From contig JAYSPV010000045.1 in assembly GCA_043721915.1 (NCBI GenBank), positions 10,631-74,630 on the forward strand: a stretch of DNA of 64,000 nt. Direction: 5' to 3'. Below the pieces are notes generated by a model. It saw only the letters and a program-made list of their open reading frames with translations. It was not told the origin of the DNA and ran no database searches. The number at the start of each line of letters is the position of its first letter. The first letter of the stretch is position 1. The stretch is from UBA668 sp043721915. GTDB lineage: Bacteria; Actinomycetota; Acidimicrobiia; Acidimicrobiales; Ilumatobacteraceae. Both the position numbers and the translations under genes were made by a program. Shown here piece by piece: positions 1-8,287 of this stretch.

Positions 1-63
1 GGGGCCGACCCAGACGGTGGGGCGCCCGCCAGGCTCGACGAGGACGAGTCGGCCGCCGGAAGC

Positions 64-656
64 TCAGCTACGCACGACACCGACTGAGGCCGCAACATCA
101 CGCGAGCGTGCGGCCCTTTCGTCGGGTGTCATCGACAGGGAGCCGACAACCTCCGCAGCAAAGGCGGCGAGCACGGTGAGGGTGGCAGCATCGGTGAAGC
201 TGCCGGTGGCGTCCGACTTTGTGCGCGGGCAGCGATCCCCAATTGGGCGACGACGTGCGCGCCCTGCCACACCAGTGTCTGTGCCAGCACCTGACGAGCG
301 AACGGTCCACCCGAGGTGCCGGCGCTGAGGATGCCGACCGGCTTGTCGTAGAGCTCGCCCGAACCCACCACCCAGTCGAGGGCGTTCTTGATCGCGCCCG
401 CCAACGAACCCGCGTACTCCGGCGCAGCGATGATCACCGCGTCGGCCCCGGCTATCTGCGCGCGAAACGTCGCGACCACCTCGGGTGGCGCATCGGTCTG
501 ATCCGGCCGCAATGGCGGGATGTCGGCGAGCGAATCATCGCGGGTCACAGTCACGATCACCGGCCGCGCCGACAGACACCGCTCGACCTCGCGTAAGGCG
601 TCCTGATGTGCCGAGTTGGGGCCGAGACTCCCGCAGATGGTCAGGATCGTGACCAT
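64..656 (-). CDS. NADPH-dependent FMN reductase family protein (frameshifted near C-terminus)
   Basis: Flavodoxin-like NAD(P)H:FMN reductase. The N-terminal ICGSLGPNSAH phosphate-binding loop, the AAPEYAGSLAGAIKNALDW flavin loop and GILSAGTSGG are all readable. In the first frame the protein becomes non-homologous after LGIAARA and ends at 129. The next frame continues with TKSDATGSFTDAATL and a normal family C-terminus, stopping at 64-66. One missing base in the GGG run at 227-229 restores a 195-200 residue protein, so I annotate the whole span as one gene. It could be a sequencing indel or a recent mutation. Start is the ATG at 654-656. The neighbour on the other side is divergent at 794. 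Confidence 0.8.
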
Positions 657-793
657 CGAGCCCGCACCACCGTCGACCGGTCGCTGTTCATCGCGTACCT
701 CCTGCCTCGAACGTAGCGCGCGTCACTCCACTGTCGCCCCGGGATCGGCACCGTTAGCATTTGTAGCAATCCAGGCTCCGGAAGAGGGATCAG

Positions 794-1228
794 ATGGCTC
801 GCTACGTCACCACAGTTCGCACCCAGATGTCGGCGGAGTCGGCGTTCGACTACATGGCCGACCTTCGGAACTTCGCCGAGTGGGACCCGGGCGTCAAGAA
901 GGTCGTGCAGGTCGAGGGCGACGGTGCTGGTGCCGGCACCGAGTTCGACGTGACGGTCACGGGTGCCACCCTGCGGTATCGGACGACCACCTACCGGCCC
1001 GACGAGGAGTTGGTGGTGGTGGCACGCAGCCGCACCCTGACCTCCACCGACACGGTGACGGTGAGCGTCGACACCGACGGCACGCTGGTGAGATACGACG
1101 CCGTGCTCGAGCTCAACGGCCTGCTGCGCCTCGCCGACCCGTTTCTCCGCCTGGCCTTCGGGCGCATCGGTGACCGCGCTGCAGCCGGCTTGCGGTCTGC
1201 GCTCGATGGCGTGGACGTGCCCGCATGA
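794..1228 (+). CDS. SRPBCC (START/polyketide-cyclase-like) family protein
   Basis: 144-residue protein with the layout of the SRPBCC helix-grip fold: N-terminal strand ARYVTTVRTQMSA, the AFDYMADLRNFAEWDPGVKKV helix region, then alternating strands (TVTVSVDTDGT, VRYDAVLEL) and a long C-terminal helix. Members bind hydrophobic ligands or act as coenzyme Q-binding or stress proteins; the ligand cannot be inferred here. An AGAGGGATCAG Shine-Dalgarno-like stretch precedes the ATG. Its TGA overlaps the ATG of the following SDR gene by 4 nt, suggesting translational coupling and a common pathway. Confidence 0.75.
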   Translation: MARYVTTVRTQMSAESAFDYMADLRNFAEWDPGVKKVVQVEGDGAGAGTEFDVTVTGATLRYRTTTYRPDEELVVVARSRTLTSTDTVTVSVDTDGTLVRYDAVLELNGLLRLADPFLRLAFGRIGDRAAAGLRSALDGVDVPA

Positions 1229-2232
1229 ACCTCGGCTCGATCCTCGATGCCGTGCTCGAAGCGCCGGTCGTCACCAGCTTCACCCGCCTCGGCTATGACG
1301 CCCGCTCGCGGCTCGCGCACTGGAAGCCGCTCGATGAGTACGACCTCACCGGCCGGACGATCCTGGTGACGGGAGCGTCGTCGGGGCTGGGTCAGGTTGC
1401 CGCGCTCCAGTTCGCGCGCTGCGGTGCCGCGGTGGTATTGCTCGGACGTGACGAAGCCAAGACCACGAGGGTCCGCGACGAGATCGCCGCGAGCACCGGC
1501 AACACCTCGCTCACGGTCGTGGTCGCCGACATGGGCGATCTTCCGGCAGTGCGCGCGGCCGCCGGCCAGATCATCGAGCAGCACTCGCAACTCGACGTAC
1601 TGGTGCACAACGCCGGTGCCCTCAGCGCCACTCGCCAACTGTCGCCACAGGGCATCGAGCAGACAGTGGCGAGCCAGGTGGTTGGTCCCTTCCTGCTCAC
1701 GTCGCTGCTGCTCCCACTGCTGACGGCAAGCGCCCCGGCGCGCGTGATCACGATGTCGTCCGGGGGCATGTACGCCACCGGCCTGACGGTCGCCGACTTG
1801 CAGATGGGCGACGATTACAAGGGGAGCGAGCAGTACGCGCGAGCCAAGCGCGCCCAGGTGACGTTGAACGAGATGTGGGCGCAACGCTTCCCTGCTCGTG
1901 AGATCGTGTTCCACGCGATGCACCCCGGCTGGGCCGACACCCCTGGCGTGCGCGACGCACTGCCCACCTTTCGGCGAATTGTCGGCCCACTCCTGCGCAC
2001 ACCCGAACAGGGCGCCGACACGCTGGTGTGGCTCGCTGCCGACGACGGTGAACCGCTCGCCGGGACCGGCCGGTTCTGGCTCGATCGCCACCAGCGTTCG
2101 ATCCACAAGCTGCCGAGCACCCGATCGAGCGATACCCCCGCTCGGCGTGCGGAACTGTGGGAGTGGGTGTGTTCCGCGGCTGACGTCGATGCAGCCCACA
2201 TTCCTGGTGTGGCCGACCGTTCCTCAAGGTAG
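1225..2232 (+). CDS. SDR-family oxidoreductase (DHRS12-like)
   Basis: 335-residue short-chain dehydrogenase. The Rossmann nucleotide-binding motif ILVTGASSGLGQ lies at residues 41-52, NAGALS near 128, the catalytic Ser in ITMSSGGM near 175, and the Tyr/Lys pair in YARAK near 203. About 40 residues before the Rossmann fold and a C-terminal extension (FWLDRHQRSIHKLP) resemble the DHRS12-like branch rather than classical 250-residue SDRs. It is coupled by a 4-nt overlap to the SRPBCC gene. Substrate unknown, possibly a lipid or polyketide carbonyl given the START-like partner. Confidence 0.85.
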   Translation: MNLGSILDAVLEAPVVTSFTRLGYDARSRLAHWKPLDEYDLTGRTILVTGASSGLGQVAALQFARCGAAVVLLGRDEAKTTRVRDEIAASTGNTSLTVVVADMGDLPAVRAAAGQIIEQHSQLDVLVHNAGALSATRQLSPQGIEQTVASQVVGPFLLTSLLLPLLTASAPARVITMSSGGMYATGLTVADLQMGDDYKGSEQYARAKRAQVTLNEMWAQRFPAREIVFHAMHPGWADTPGVRDALPTFRRIVGPLLRTPEQGADTLVWLAADDGEPLAGTGRFWLDRHQRSIHKLPSTRSSDTPARRAELWEWVCSAADVDAAHIPGVADRSSR

Positions 2233-2290
2233 GATCGAATCTTCAAGGGTTTTCCGGCTTGCCGGATCCACGTCGAAGGTGAGGGCCAAA

Positions 2291-2491
2291 ATGGCCACAG
2301 GTACAGTCAAGTTTTTCAACGCTGAAAAGGGCTACGGCTTCATTTCCCGCGAGCAGGGCGAAGATGTGTTCGTGCACTTCTCGCAGATCCAGGGCGAGGG
2401 CTACAAGTCCCTCGTCGAGGGTCAGAGCGTCGAGTTCGACGTTGCCCCCGGTCGTAAGGGCGAAGAAGCACAGAACGTCCGCCCGCTCTGA
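2291..2491 (+). CDS. Cold-shock protein (CspA family)
   Basis: 66-residue OB-fold nucleic-acid chaperone. RNP1 (KGYGFIS) and RNP2 (VFVHFS) are intact, and the family C-terminus GEEAQNVRPL is followed directly by TGA. I start at the ATG at 2291, giving the normal length; a longer upstream reading in the same frame comes from overlap with the SDR gene. A purine-rich GAAGGTGAGG stretch precedes the start. The CTCTGAG stop context is followed at once by an open reading frame in the -1 frame (next entry). Confidence 0.95.
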   Translation: MATGTVKFFNAEKGYGFISREQGEDVFVHFSQIQGEGYKSLVEGQSVEFDVAPGRKGEEAQNVRPL

Positions 2492-2751
2492 GCAGCAACG
2501 GTCGTGCCAAGCGCGACCGCGAGCGTGCCAAGCAGGAAAAGGCGTCACTGAAAAGAGATCGCAAGCAGGCGGAAGCGTCTGCTGAGCCGTCGGCTGAAGA
2601 CGTAGAGGCGGCATCCGCCCCGAAGCGCCCTCAGGACGATGTACTCGCAGATCTCGCTGCACTGCATCAGCGTTTCGACGACGAATCGATCTCCTTCGAG
2701 GATTTCGAATCGGCGAAGGACCTGCTGCTCGCACAACTCGCTGTCGAATAA
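2488..2751 (+). CDS. Putative SHOCT-like tail ORF overlapping the cold-shock stop codon
   Basis: The -1 frame relative to csp is open from 2458 to the TAA at 2749-2751. It encodes a highly charged linker (GRAKRDRERAKQEKAS) followed by DDVLADLAALHQRF and FEDFESAKDLLLAQL. That ending has the spacing of a SHOCT domain, a short C-terminal helical hairpin. There is no ATG or GTG before this domain; the only early start is a CTG at 2488 that overlaps the csp TGA. It could be a coupled gene with a rare start, a -1 frameshift product of csp, or one indel separating a single two-domain protein. Composition and codon use look coding. Confidence 0.45.
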   Translation: MSSNGRAKRDRERAKQEKASLKRDRKQAEASAEPSAEDVEAASAPKRPQDDVLADLAALHQRFDDESISFEDFESAKDLLLAQLAVE

Positions 2752-2842
2752 CAACTGAATCTCAGTCGCGCCGAGCCGGTGCGCCGCAACTACACGCTTC
2801 GGTGTGTGGCCGGCGCCCGGCTCGCTGTGCGTTCCGGCGCTG

Positions 2843-3424
2843 TCAGTGCGGCGTGTAGTGCAACCGGCGTAACCCCAGCTTCACCGATGGCCCCAGGACC
2901 AGTGCGAACAGCACGGTGCCCGGGCCGAGAGAACCGCCGATCAGGGCGCCGAGCACCACCGGCGTGCCGTCGCTGATCCAACGTGCTGGCACGATGCCCA
3001 TGCCGCGGTGGACCAGCCCGAGCATGACGACCTCCGTGGGCCCAGGGCCGAGCTCGGTGGTGATCACCATGCAGATGGCGACCGCGATGATGGCGATCGC
3101 CACCAGCAGCATCGCGACCCGCGGTGCGACGGCGTGCACCTCGGGCAAGAACGGCAGCACGAGGTTGACGAACTGGCCGATCACCACTGTGCCGGCGATG
3201 CACGCCCACCCGAGCTTGCCACCGAGCAACCCGCCGAGGGCGAAGAACACGACGGAGACTGCGATGAAGCACAGCCCCAGCGACCAGCCGATCGCCTCGT
3301 GCACCCCGGTGGTGAGGACGTCGAATGGAGCGACGCCGAGATCCGCGCGGATCAACAGCGGGATTCCGATGCCCACCCCTATCCAGGAGCCGACCAGGCG
3401 GGAGTAGCGAGTGGCGGGCAACAT
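2843..3424 (-). CDS. YczE/YitT-like integral membrane protein
   Basis: 193-residue protein with five to six hydrophobic segments (RLVGSWIGVGIGIPLLI, LGLCFIAVSVVFFALGGLL, IAGTVVIGQFVNLVLPFL, VAMLLVAIAIIAVAICMVI and a C-terminal pair). The ADLGVAPFDVLTTG and LGPGPTEVVMLG motifs are typical of the YczE/YyaS membrane family. Function of the family is uncertain. It is transcribed divergently from the TauD-like gene. Start ATG at 3424. Confidence 0.75.
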   Translation of the reverse strand: MLPATRYSRLVGSWIGVGIGIPLLIRADLGVAPFDVLTTGVHEAIGWSLGLCFIAVSVVFFALGGLLGGKLGWACIAGTVVIGQFVNLVLPFLPEVHAVAPRVAMLLVAIAIIAVAICMVITTELGPGPTEVVMLGLVHRGMGIVPARWISDGTPVVLGALIGGSLGPGTVLFALVLGPSVKLGLRRLHYTPH

Positions 3425-3481
3425 GACCAGAACAAGCTACTGAAGTTGTCCGCCGACCGAGCCGAGTGGGAGGATCCGCGG

Positions 3482-4375
3482 ATGAGTCAACAGCACTGGA
3501 CAGTCACCCCGATCACGGGAACGTTCGGCGCCAGGGTCACCGGTGGCCGTCTCGCGGATGGAGTGGATGGCGGCTGGCTCGGCGCGATGTTGGCGCAGCA
3601 TCTGGTACTGGTTCTGCCGGCGCAGCACATCACGCACGCCCAGCAGGTGGCGCTCGCGCGTGCGCTCGGCGAGCCGACGCCTGCGCATCCCGTTGTTCCC
3701 GGCCATCCGGATCATCCCGAGATCCTTGTGCTCGATAGCGCCGCAGGCGGTCGCAACGCACGCTGGCACACCGACGTCACGTTCGTTGCCGCACCACCGG
3801 CGGCATCTGTGCTGGTCGCCGATGTCGTCCCTTCGTTCGGAGGCGACACGATGTGGGCCGACACCCGCACCGGCTACGAGCGGCTGTCACCTTCGTTGCA
3901 GCGGACTATCGACGAATTGGAGGCGGTGCACCGCATCTCGCCGTTGGCCTACTGGGGGGAACCGTTCGACACCGCGCTCGGCCGCAGCGATGCGCAGCAG
4001 TTGTACGACGATGCGATGCGGGTGCCGCCCGTGATTCATCCGGTGGTTCGTGTGCACCCCGTCACGGGCCGCAAGAACCTGTTCGTGAACCCTGGCTTCA
4101 CCAGTCACATCATCGGTATGTCGCGGATCGAGAGCGACGGCCTGTTGCGGCTGCTGTACGAACACGCAACTCAGCCGGAGCTGACGATGCGGCACAGTTG
4201 GGGCGCCGGTGACATCGTGATCTGGGACAACCGTTCGACGATGCACTACGCGGTCGACGACTACGGCGACATCGAGCGCGTGATGCGGCGCGTCACCATC
4301 CGCGGCGGCACGGCGATCGGTCCGACAGGGCTGGAGAGCCGGGTTGCCGACGATCCGCTGGTTGCCGTCCGCTGA
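3482..4375 (+). CDS. TauD/TfdA-family Fe(II)/2-oxoglutarate dioxygenase
   Basis: 297 residues from the ATG at 3482; the reading frame is open much further upstream, but that part runs antisense to the membrane-protein gene. The facial triad is visible: WHTDV near residue 97 gives His and Asp, and the distal His is in STMHYAVDDY near 259. The 2-oxoglutarate-binding Arg is in RVMRRVTIRG. Family members hydroxylate taurine, aryloxyacetates or sulfonates; the substrate is not readable. FGARVTGGRLAD at the N-terminus is the usual TauD start signature. Confidence 0.88.
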   Translation: MSQQHWTVTPITGTFGARVTGGRLADGVDGGWLGAMLAQHLVLVLPAQHITHAQQVALARALGEPTPAHPVVPGHPDHPEILVLDSAAGGRNARWHTDVTFVAAPPAASVLVADVVPSFGGDTMWADTRTGYERLSPSLQRTIDELEAVHRISPLAYWGEPFDTALGRSDAQQLYDDAMRVPPVIHPVVRVHPVTGRKNLFVNPGFTSHIIGMSRIESDGLLRLLYEHATQPELTMRHSWGAGDIVIWDNRSTMHYAVDDYGDIERVMRRVTIRGGTAIGPTGLESRVADDPLVAVR

Positions 4376-4390
4376 GCTGCGTGCATCCGC

Positions 4391-5650
4391 TCAGGTGGTG
4401 TGCTGCAGCCATTGCGTGGCGCCCGCAGCGGCTGCCACCGCGGTGCTGAACGACGCTTGGAGCAGGTAGCCGCCCGTCGGTGCCTCCCAATCGAGCATCT
4501 CGCCGGCGACGAAGACGCCGGGGAGGCGGCGAAGCATGAACCGATCGTCGATCTCGGCAAGTGCGATGCCGCCGGCCGTCGAGATGGCGCGGGCAAGGGG
4601 TGTCATCGAGGTGACCCGCAGGGGGGTGGCTTTCAGGAGCGAGGCCAACTCGGCGTGGTCGGTCGGTACGCGGCCCGCCGTTGCCTCGCGGAGCAGTGAG
4701 ACGGCGGCCGGCGACAGGCCGAGGCTCCGGCGCAGGCCGGTGGCCAGAGAGTCCTTCGGGCGTCGGCGGGCGAGCCGCGTCACCACCTGCTCGACGGTGA
4801 GATCCGGGTGCAGATCGACCGTCACGAGGCACTCACCGGTGACGGCGACTCTCTCGCGCACGACCGACGAGAGGGTGTAGACCGGACCCGACTCCAGCCC
4901 ATCACGAGTGATGGTGATGTCGCCGCGGACCCGCTCGCCGGGAGCGCCCGATTTCGGCACCTCCAGCGCCACATTCTTCAGCGGCGTGCCGGCGAACCGC
5001 TCGGTGAACTCGTCGCTCCACTCGATGTGGACGCCGCAGTTCGCCGGAAGCAATGGCGCGACAACAATGCCTGCGGCAGCGAGGTGGCTCACCCATGCGC
5101 CATCGGACCCGACGCGCGGCCAACTCGCCCCACCGAGAGCGAGCACGATCGCATCTGCGGCCACGTCGCGCTCACTGCCGTCGGCCGCGCCGATCCGTAG
5201 TCGCGGGGCGCCGTGTCCGGAGAGTGTGGGCTCGTCGGCCCAGCCGAGCCACTTCGAACGGACGTGGATCTGCACACCAAGCCCCGCCAGCCGCTGCAGC
5301 CACGCTCGCAGAAGCGGGGTGGCCCGCATCGCGGTGGGGAAGACGCGGCCGCTGGAGCCGACGTACGTCGGCTGACCGAGCCCGCCAGCCCAGTCGCGCA
5401 GTGCAGCGGGACTGTACGTCTCCACCGCAGCCCGCACGATCGGTGCGTCGCGGTACCGGGCCAGCAGATCGGGGAGCGGCTCTGCGTGCGTCAGGTTCAG
5501 CCCGCTCCGGCCGGCGAGCAACAGCTTGCGTCCGACCGATGGCATGTGCTCGTAGACATCCACCACCCATCCGTCCTGTGCCAGCCGTTCGGCTGCCATC
5601 AACCCAGCGGGTCCGCCACCGAGCACGGCGGCAGTGGGCGAGGGCTTCAT
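4391..5650 (-). CDS. TIGR03862/BaiN-like FAD-dependent flavoprotein
   Basis: 419-residue NAD(P)/FAD-dependent oxidoreductase of the HI0933/BaiN-like superfamily. FAD is bound by AVLGGGPAGLMAAERLAQ at residues 8-25. GRKLLLAGRSGLNLTH near 40-55 is the family hallmark, ALGGASWPRVGSDG near 170-185 is the second FAD motif, and GVFVAGEMLDWEAPTGGYLLQ near 380 closes the FAD site. Physiological substrate unknown. Its ATG overlaps the stop of the upstream ankyrin gene by 4 nt, so the two form a small operon. Confidence 0.85.
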   Translation of the reverse strand: MKPSPTAAVLGGGPAGLMAAERLAQDGWVVDVYEHMPSVGRKLLLAGRSGLNLTHAEPLPDLLARYRDAPIVRAAVETYSPAALRDWAGGLGQPTYVGSSGRVFPTAMRATPLLRAWLQRLAGLGVQIHVRSKWLGWADEPTLSGHGAPRLRIGAADGSERDVAADAIVLALGGASWPRVGSDGAWVSHLAAAGIVVAPLLPANCGVHIEWSDEFTERFAGTPLKNVALEVPKSGAPGERVRGDITITRDGLESGPVYTLSSVVRERVAVTGECLVTVDLHPDLTVEQVVTRLARRRPKDSLATGLRRSLGLSPAAVSLLREATAGRVPTDHAELASLLKATPLRVTSMTPLARAISTAGGIALAEIDDRFMLRRLPGVFVAGEMLDWEAPTGGYLLQASFSTAVAAAAGATQWLQHTT

Positions 5651-6237
5651 CCGGCGTGGTGCGCTGCGAGCGCTGCGGCAAGGTGCGTGTGTCCGAGCCG
5701 CACCGCATGTTCTCGAGCCGTGACACCGTCGCGATCGGCGAGCATCGGGTCCGCCCCGGCAGCGAGGAGGACGGCGACGATCTCCCGGTAGGGCTGCGAG
5801 CCGTCGCCGAGGATGACCGCCTCGAGCAGGGCGGTCCAGCCGAGATCGTTGACATGGTCGATGTTGATGCCGGTAGCTGCCACGCGACGCACGTACTCGA
5901 CGTGGCCGCGCTCGCTCGCCGGGATGATGCTCACACCCCCGTAGCGATTGCGCAGCGAGAGGTCGGGGTTCGCGGGTAACAGGGCCTCCAGCATCGCGAC
6001 GCTGCCGGTGACCCCCGTGGCGAGCCAGGGGGTGTCGTTGCGGTCATCGAGAGCATCGGGATCGGCGCCGCTGGTCACCAGCAGCTTCGCCACCTCTACC
6101 TGGTCGGCCAGCACGGCCAGCATCAGCGCTGTGCGGCCACGGTGGTCGCGTGTCTCGATCTGTGCGCCGCCCGCAATGGCTGCGGCGACACCGTCGGCAT
6201 CGCCTGCTGTCGCACCGTCGAGCAGCGCTGTCGTCAT
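5647..6237 (-). CDS. Ankyrin-repeat protein
   Basis: 196 residues made largely of about five ankyrin repeats: DHRGRTALMLAVLADQVEVAK, LDDRNDTPWLATGVTGS, NRYGGVSIIPASERGHVEYVR, NDLGWTALLEAVILGDG and ADRDGVTAREHAVRLGHTH. No other domain or signal peptide, so a cytosolic protein-interaction module. I choose the ATG at 6237, preceded by GAGGAGCT at a good distance, over an upstream in-frame start at 6270. Translationally coupled to the flavoprotein gene. Confidence 0.85.
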   Translation of the reverse strand: MTTALLDGATAGDADGVAAAIAGGAQIETRDHRGRTALMLAVLADQVEVAKLLVTSGADPDALDDRNDTPWLATGVTGSVAMLEALLPANPDLSLRNRYGGVSIIPASERGHVEYVRRVAATGINIDHVNDLGWTALLEAVILGDGSQPYREIVAVLLAAGADPMLADRDGVTAREHAVRLGHTHLAAALAAHHAG

Positions 6238-6333
6238 GTGTGGAGCTCCTCGCTGTTCTGATCGAACCATACGTGCCCAGACGGTGTGCGGCCTTGGTCG
6301 GCGACGCCCCGGAAATCTGTTACCTGGTGCCTA

Positions 6334-6349
6334 CCTACCGGTCAGTAGG
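6334..6349. promoter_or_regulatory. CCTAC-N6-GTAGG dyad upstream of the desaturase gene
   Basis: Perfect 5-bp arms with a CGGTCA centre lie 17 nt before the desaturase start. The composition (TACCGGTCAGTA) resembles operators of TetR-family lipid regulators. No regulator gene is adjacent, so this assignment is inference. Confidence 0.4.
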
Positions 6350-6366
6350 GAGAGTATGCTGACGAT

Positions 6367-7467
6367 GTGACGAGTACAGGCACGCAGCTGCTCACCCCCC
6401 GCACCCACTCGCTGAACGATGTCCGCGACATCATTCCGGAGGTGTGCTACAAACGGCCCACCGCCCCGGCCGTGAGAGCGCTGGTGCAGGCGTGGGTGCT
6501 GTATGCGGTGCCGATGGTCGGGCTCGCGCTCACCAACACCTGGTGGGCAGTCGGGGCCTGGTGGGTGTTGGCCGGTCTCGCAGTCTCGGGTCTGTTCGTG
6601 CTCGGGCACGACGCGTCACATCAGGCGCTGTTCGAGTCGCGAAAGCTCAACCGGATCGTCGCTCAGGTGTGCATGGTGCCCAGCTTCCACGTCGAGGCGG
6701 CATGGGATCTGGGTCACAACCGCATCCACCACGGATACACCACCCGCCAGGGGTTCGACTTCGTGTGGCACCCGGCCACCGTCGAGGAGTACGCAGCGAT
6801 GGGCAGGTTCGCCCGGCTGCGTCACCGCTTCGAATGGTCCCGTCTCGGCTCCGGCGCGTACTTCCTGCGCACCGTGTGGTGGCAGAAGATGTGGCGCTTC
6901 AATGCGCCCGGCAAGCGCCACGATGCCATCGTGCGCGACAAGATCGTGCTGAGCAGCGTGCTGCTGCTGGCGTTCGGCGGGGCAGCTACCTACGGCGCCC
7001 TCACCGATGGCCTGCTCGGCGCGGTGTGGGTGCCGGTCAAGATGCTGGTGGTCCCGTTCCTGTTGTTCGTGCAAGTGATCGGTTGGACCGTGTACGTGCA
7101 CCACGTCGCGCCCGACATCCGCTGGTGGCCGCGCAAGGAGTGGACGCAGTTCAAGGGACAGATGGAGAGCACCACGATCCTGCGGCTTCCAGTCGTCGTG
7201 AACAAGCTGTGGTTCCACAACATCTTCGTTCACGTGCCGCATCACGTCGATGCCCGCATCCCGTTCCACCAGCTGCCGGCGGCCGCCGCGGCGATCGTCG
7301 CCGCCTACCCGCAGACGGTCCGCTCCGGCAAGCTGTCGATGCGTGAGTACGTGCGAGATGCAAGGGCCTGCAAGCTGTACGACTTCGAGGCCGGCACCTG
7401 GTTGCCGTACTCGGCGGCGAAGGGTGTCACGCCCGCGTCGGCAGTGGCGTCGCCTCCCGTCGGCTGA
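6367..7467 (+). CDS. Membrane fatty acid desaturase
   Basis: 366-residue di-iron membrane desaturase/hydroxylase. Three His boxes are visible: HDASHQ near residue 82, HNRIHHGY near 118 and HVPHHVD near 290. Paired hydrophobic segments precede box 1 (LVQAWVLYAVPMVGLAL, WWVLAGLAVSGLFVLG) and follow box 2 (IVLSSVLLLAFGGAA, MLVVPFLLFVQVIGWTVYV). Starts at GTG 6367. Regioselectivity cannot be told from sequence. A TetR-like dyad sits just upstream. Confidence 0.9.
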   Translation: MTSTGTQLLTPRTHSLNDVRDIIPEVCYKRPTAPAVRALVQAWVLYAVPMVGLALTNTWWAVGAWWVLAGLAVSGLFVLGHDASHQALFESRKLNRIVAQVCMVPSFHVEAAWDLGHNRIHHGYTTRQGFDFVWHPATVEEYAAMGRFARLRHRFEWSRLGSGAYFLRTVWWQKMWRFNAPGKRHDAIVRDKIVLSSVLLLAFGGAATYGALTDGLLGAVWVPVKMLVVPFLLFVQVIGWTVYVHHVAPDIRWWPRKEWTQFKGQMESTTILRLPVVVNKLWFHNIFVHVPHHVDARIPFHQLPAAAAAIVAAYPQTVRSGKLSMREYVRDARACKLYDFEAGTWLPYSAAKGVTPASAVASPPVG

Positions 7468-7480
7468 GCGCCTGCGTCGG

Positions 7481-8287
7481 TCAGCGTTCGAAGCGGATGC
7501 GGCTCCAGCGTTCGGGTTGGTGCGTGTCGTACACGCCGTGGCTGGTGAGTGCCGTCGCCGGATGCGGCGTGACTTCGCGGCCACCCACCACCAGCTTCTG
7601 AAACCGCCCGAGGAACATCCGCCATTCGTCGCCCGGCTCGGGTGGCAGTGACCTGCCGTGGGCCAACAGCTCGAGGCTCGCCCAAGGGACGGCGATCTCC
7701 AGCGACCAACCGCGATCGACGTCGGTGTCGTCGTTGAGCGTGCCGTCGAGCGCGATGGCGGTACGCAAGCCCGGAAGGTCGAAGTCGGTGAACGCCCAGC
7801 GAATGCCACGAGGATGAGTGCCGCGCCAGAAGCTCGCAGGCGAGCGGTCGTAGTCGCCGCCGAACGTGTACGTGTCGGGGCCGTGCACGTCGAGACCAGC
7901 GGTCTCGAACCTTCCGCCCCGCTCGTAGGCGTCCTTCCAGACGAACAGCACCTCGTACACGGTGTTGGCGGCATTGACCTCGAGCTCGTAGTAGCAGTCG
8001 CCGCCGTCGATGAACACCTCCAGATCGTTCTCCTGGAAGATGATGCTGTCGCGTTCCGTGAGCAGCGCTCGTAGGAACGGTTCCTCGGCGGTGAACGCAA
8101 CGTACAGGTGAGTGTCGTCCCACAGCACCGCTGTACGGGTGTCGTACATTCCTGGTGAGCCGTCGGCCATGTCGACGAACCGGCGGCTCCACTGAGCGTT
8201 CGCCCACTGCGCCTTGGTCACATCGCCGTCGATACCCAGGGGCCCGTTGCAGCGGCGGGCAACGTAGTCGGGCATGGGCACACTCAC
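7481..8287 (-). CDS. CBM9/DOMON-like carbohydrate-binding family 9-like protein
   Basis: 268 residues. GPLGIDGDVTKAQWANAQWS opens a family-9 carbohydrate-binding-like beta-sandwich, followed by TAVLWDDTHLYVAFTAEEP, NDLEVFIDGGDCYYELEVN and GWSLEIAVPWASL, the standard motif order. No signal peptide and no catalytic domain. Its ATG overlaps the stop of the upstream lipoprotein gene by 4 nt, so the two are translated together. Likely ligand-binding or accessory. Confidence 0.75.
   Translation of the reverse strand: MSVPMPDYVARRCNGPLGIDGDVTKAQWANAQWSRRFVDMADGSPGMYDTRTAVLWDDTHLYVAFTAEEPFLRALLTERDSIIFQENDLEVFIDGGDCYYELEVNAANTVYEVLFVWKDAYERGGRFETAGLDVHGPDTYTFGGDYDRSPASFWRGTHPRGIRWAFTDFDLPGLRTAIALDGTLNDDTDVDRGWSLEIAVPWASLELLAHGRSLPPEPGDEWRMFLGRFQKLVVGGREVTPHPATALTSHGVYDTHQPERWSRIRFER

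Noticed and set aside
3008..3481. N-terminal extension of the TauD dioxygenase
   Set aside because: His/Asp/Arg-rich low-complexity translation of the opposite strand of the YczE-like gene; TauD homology begins at 3482.
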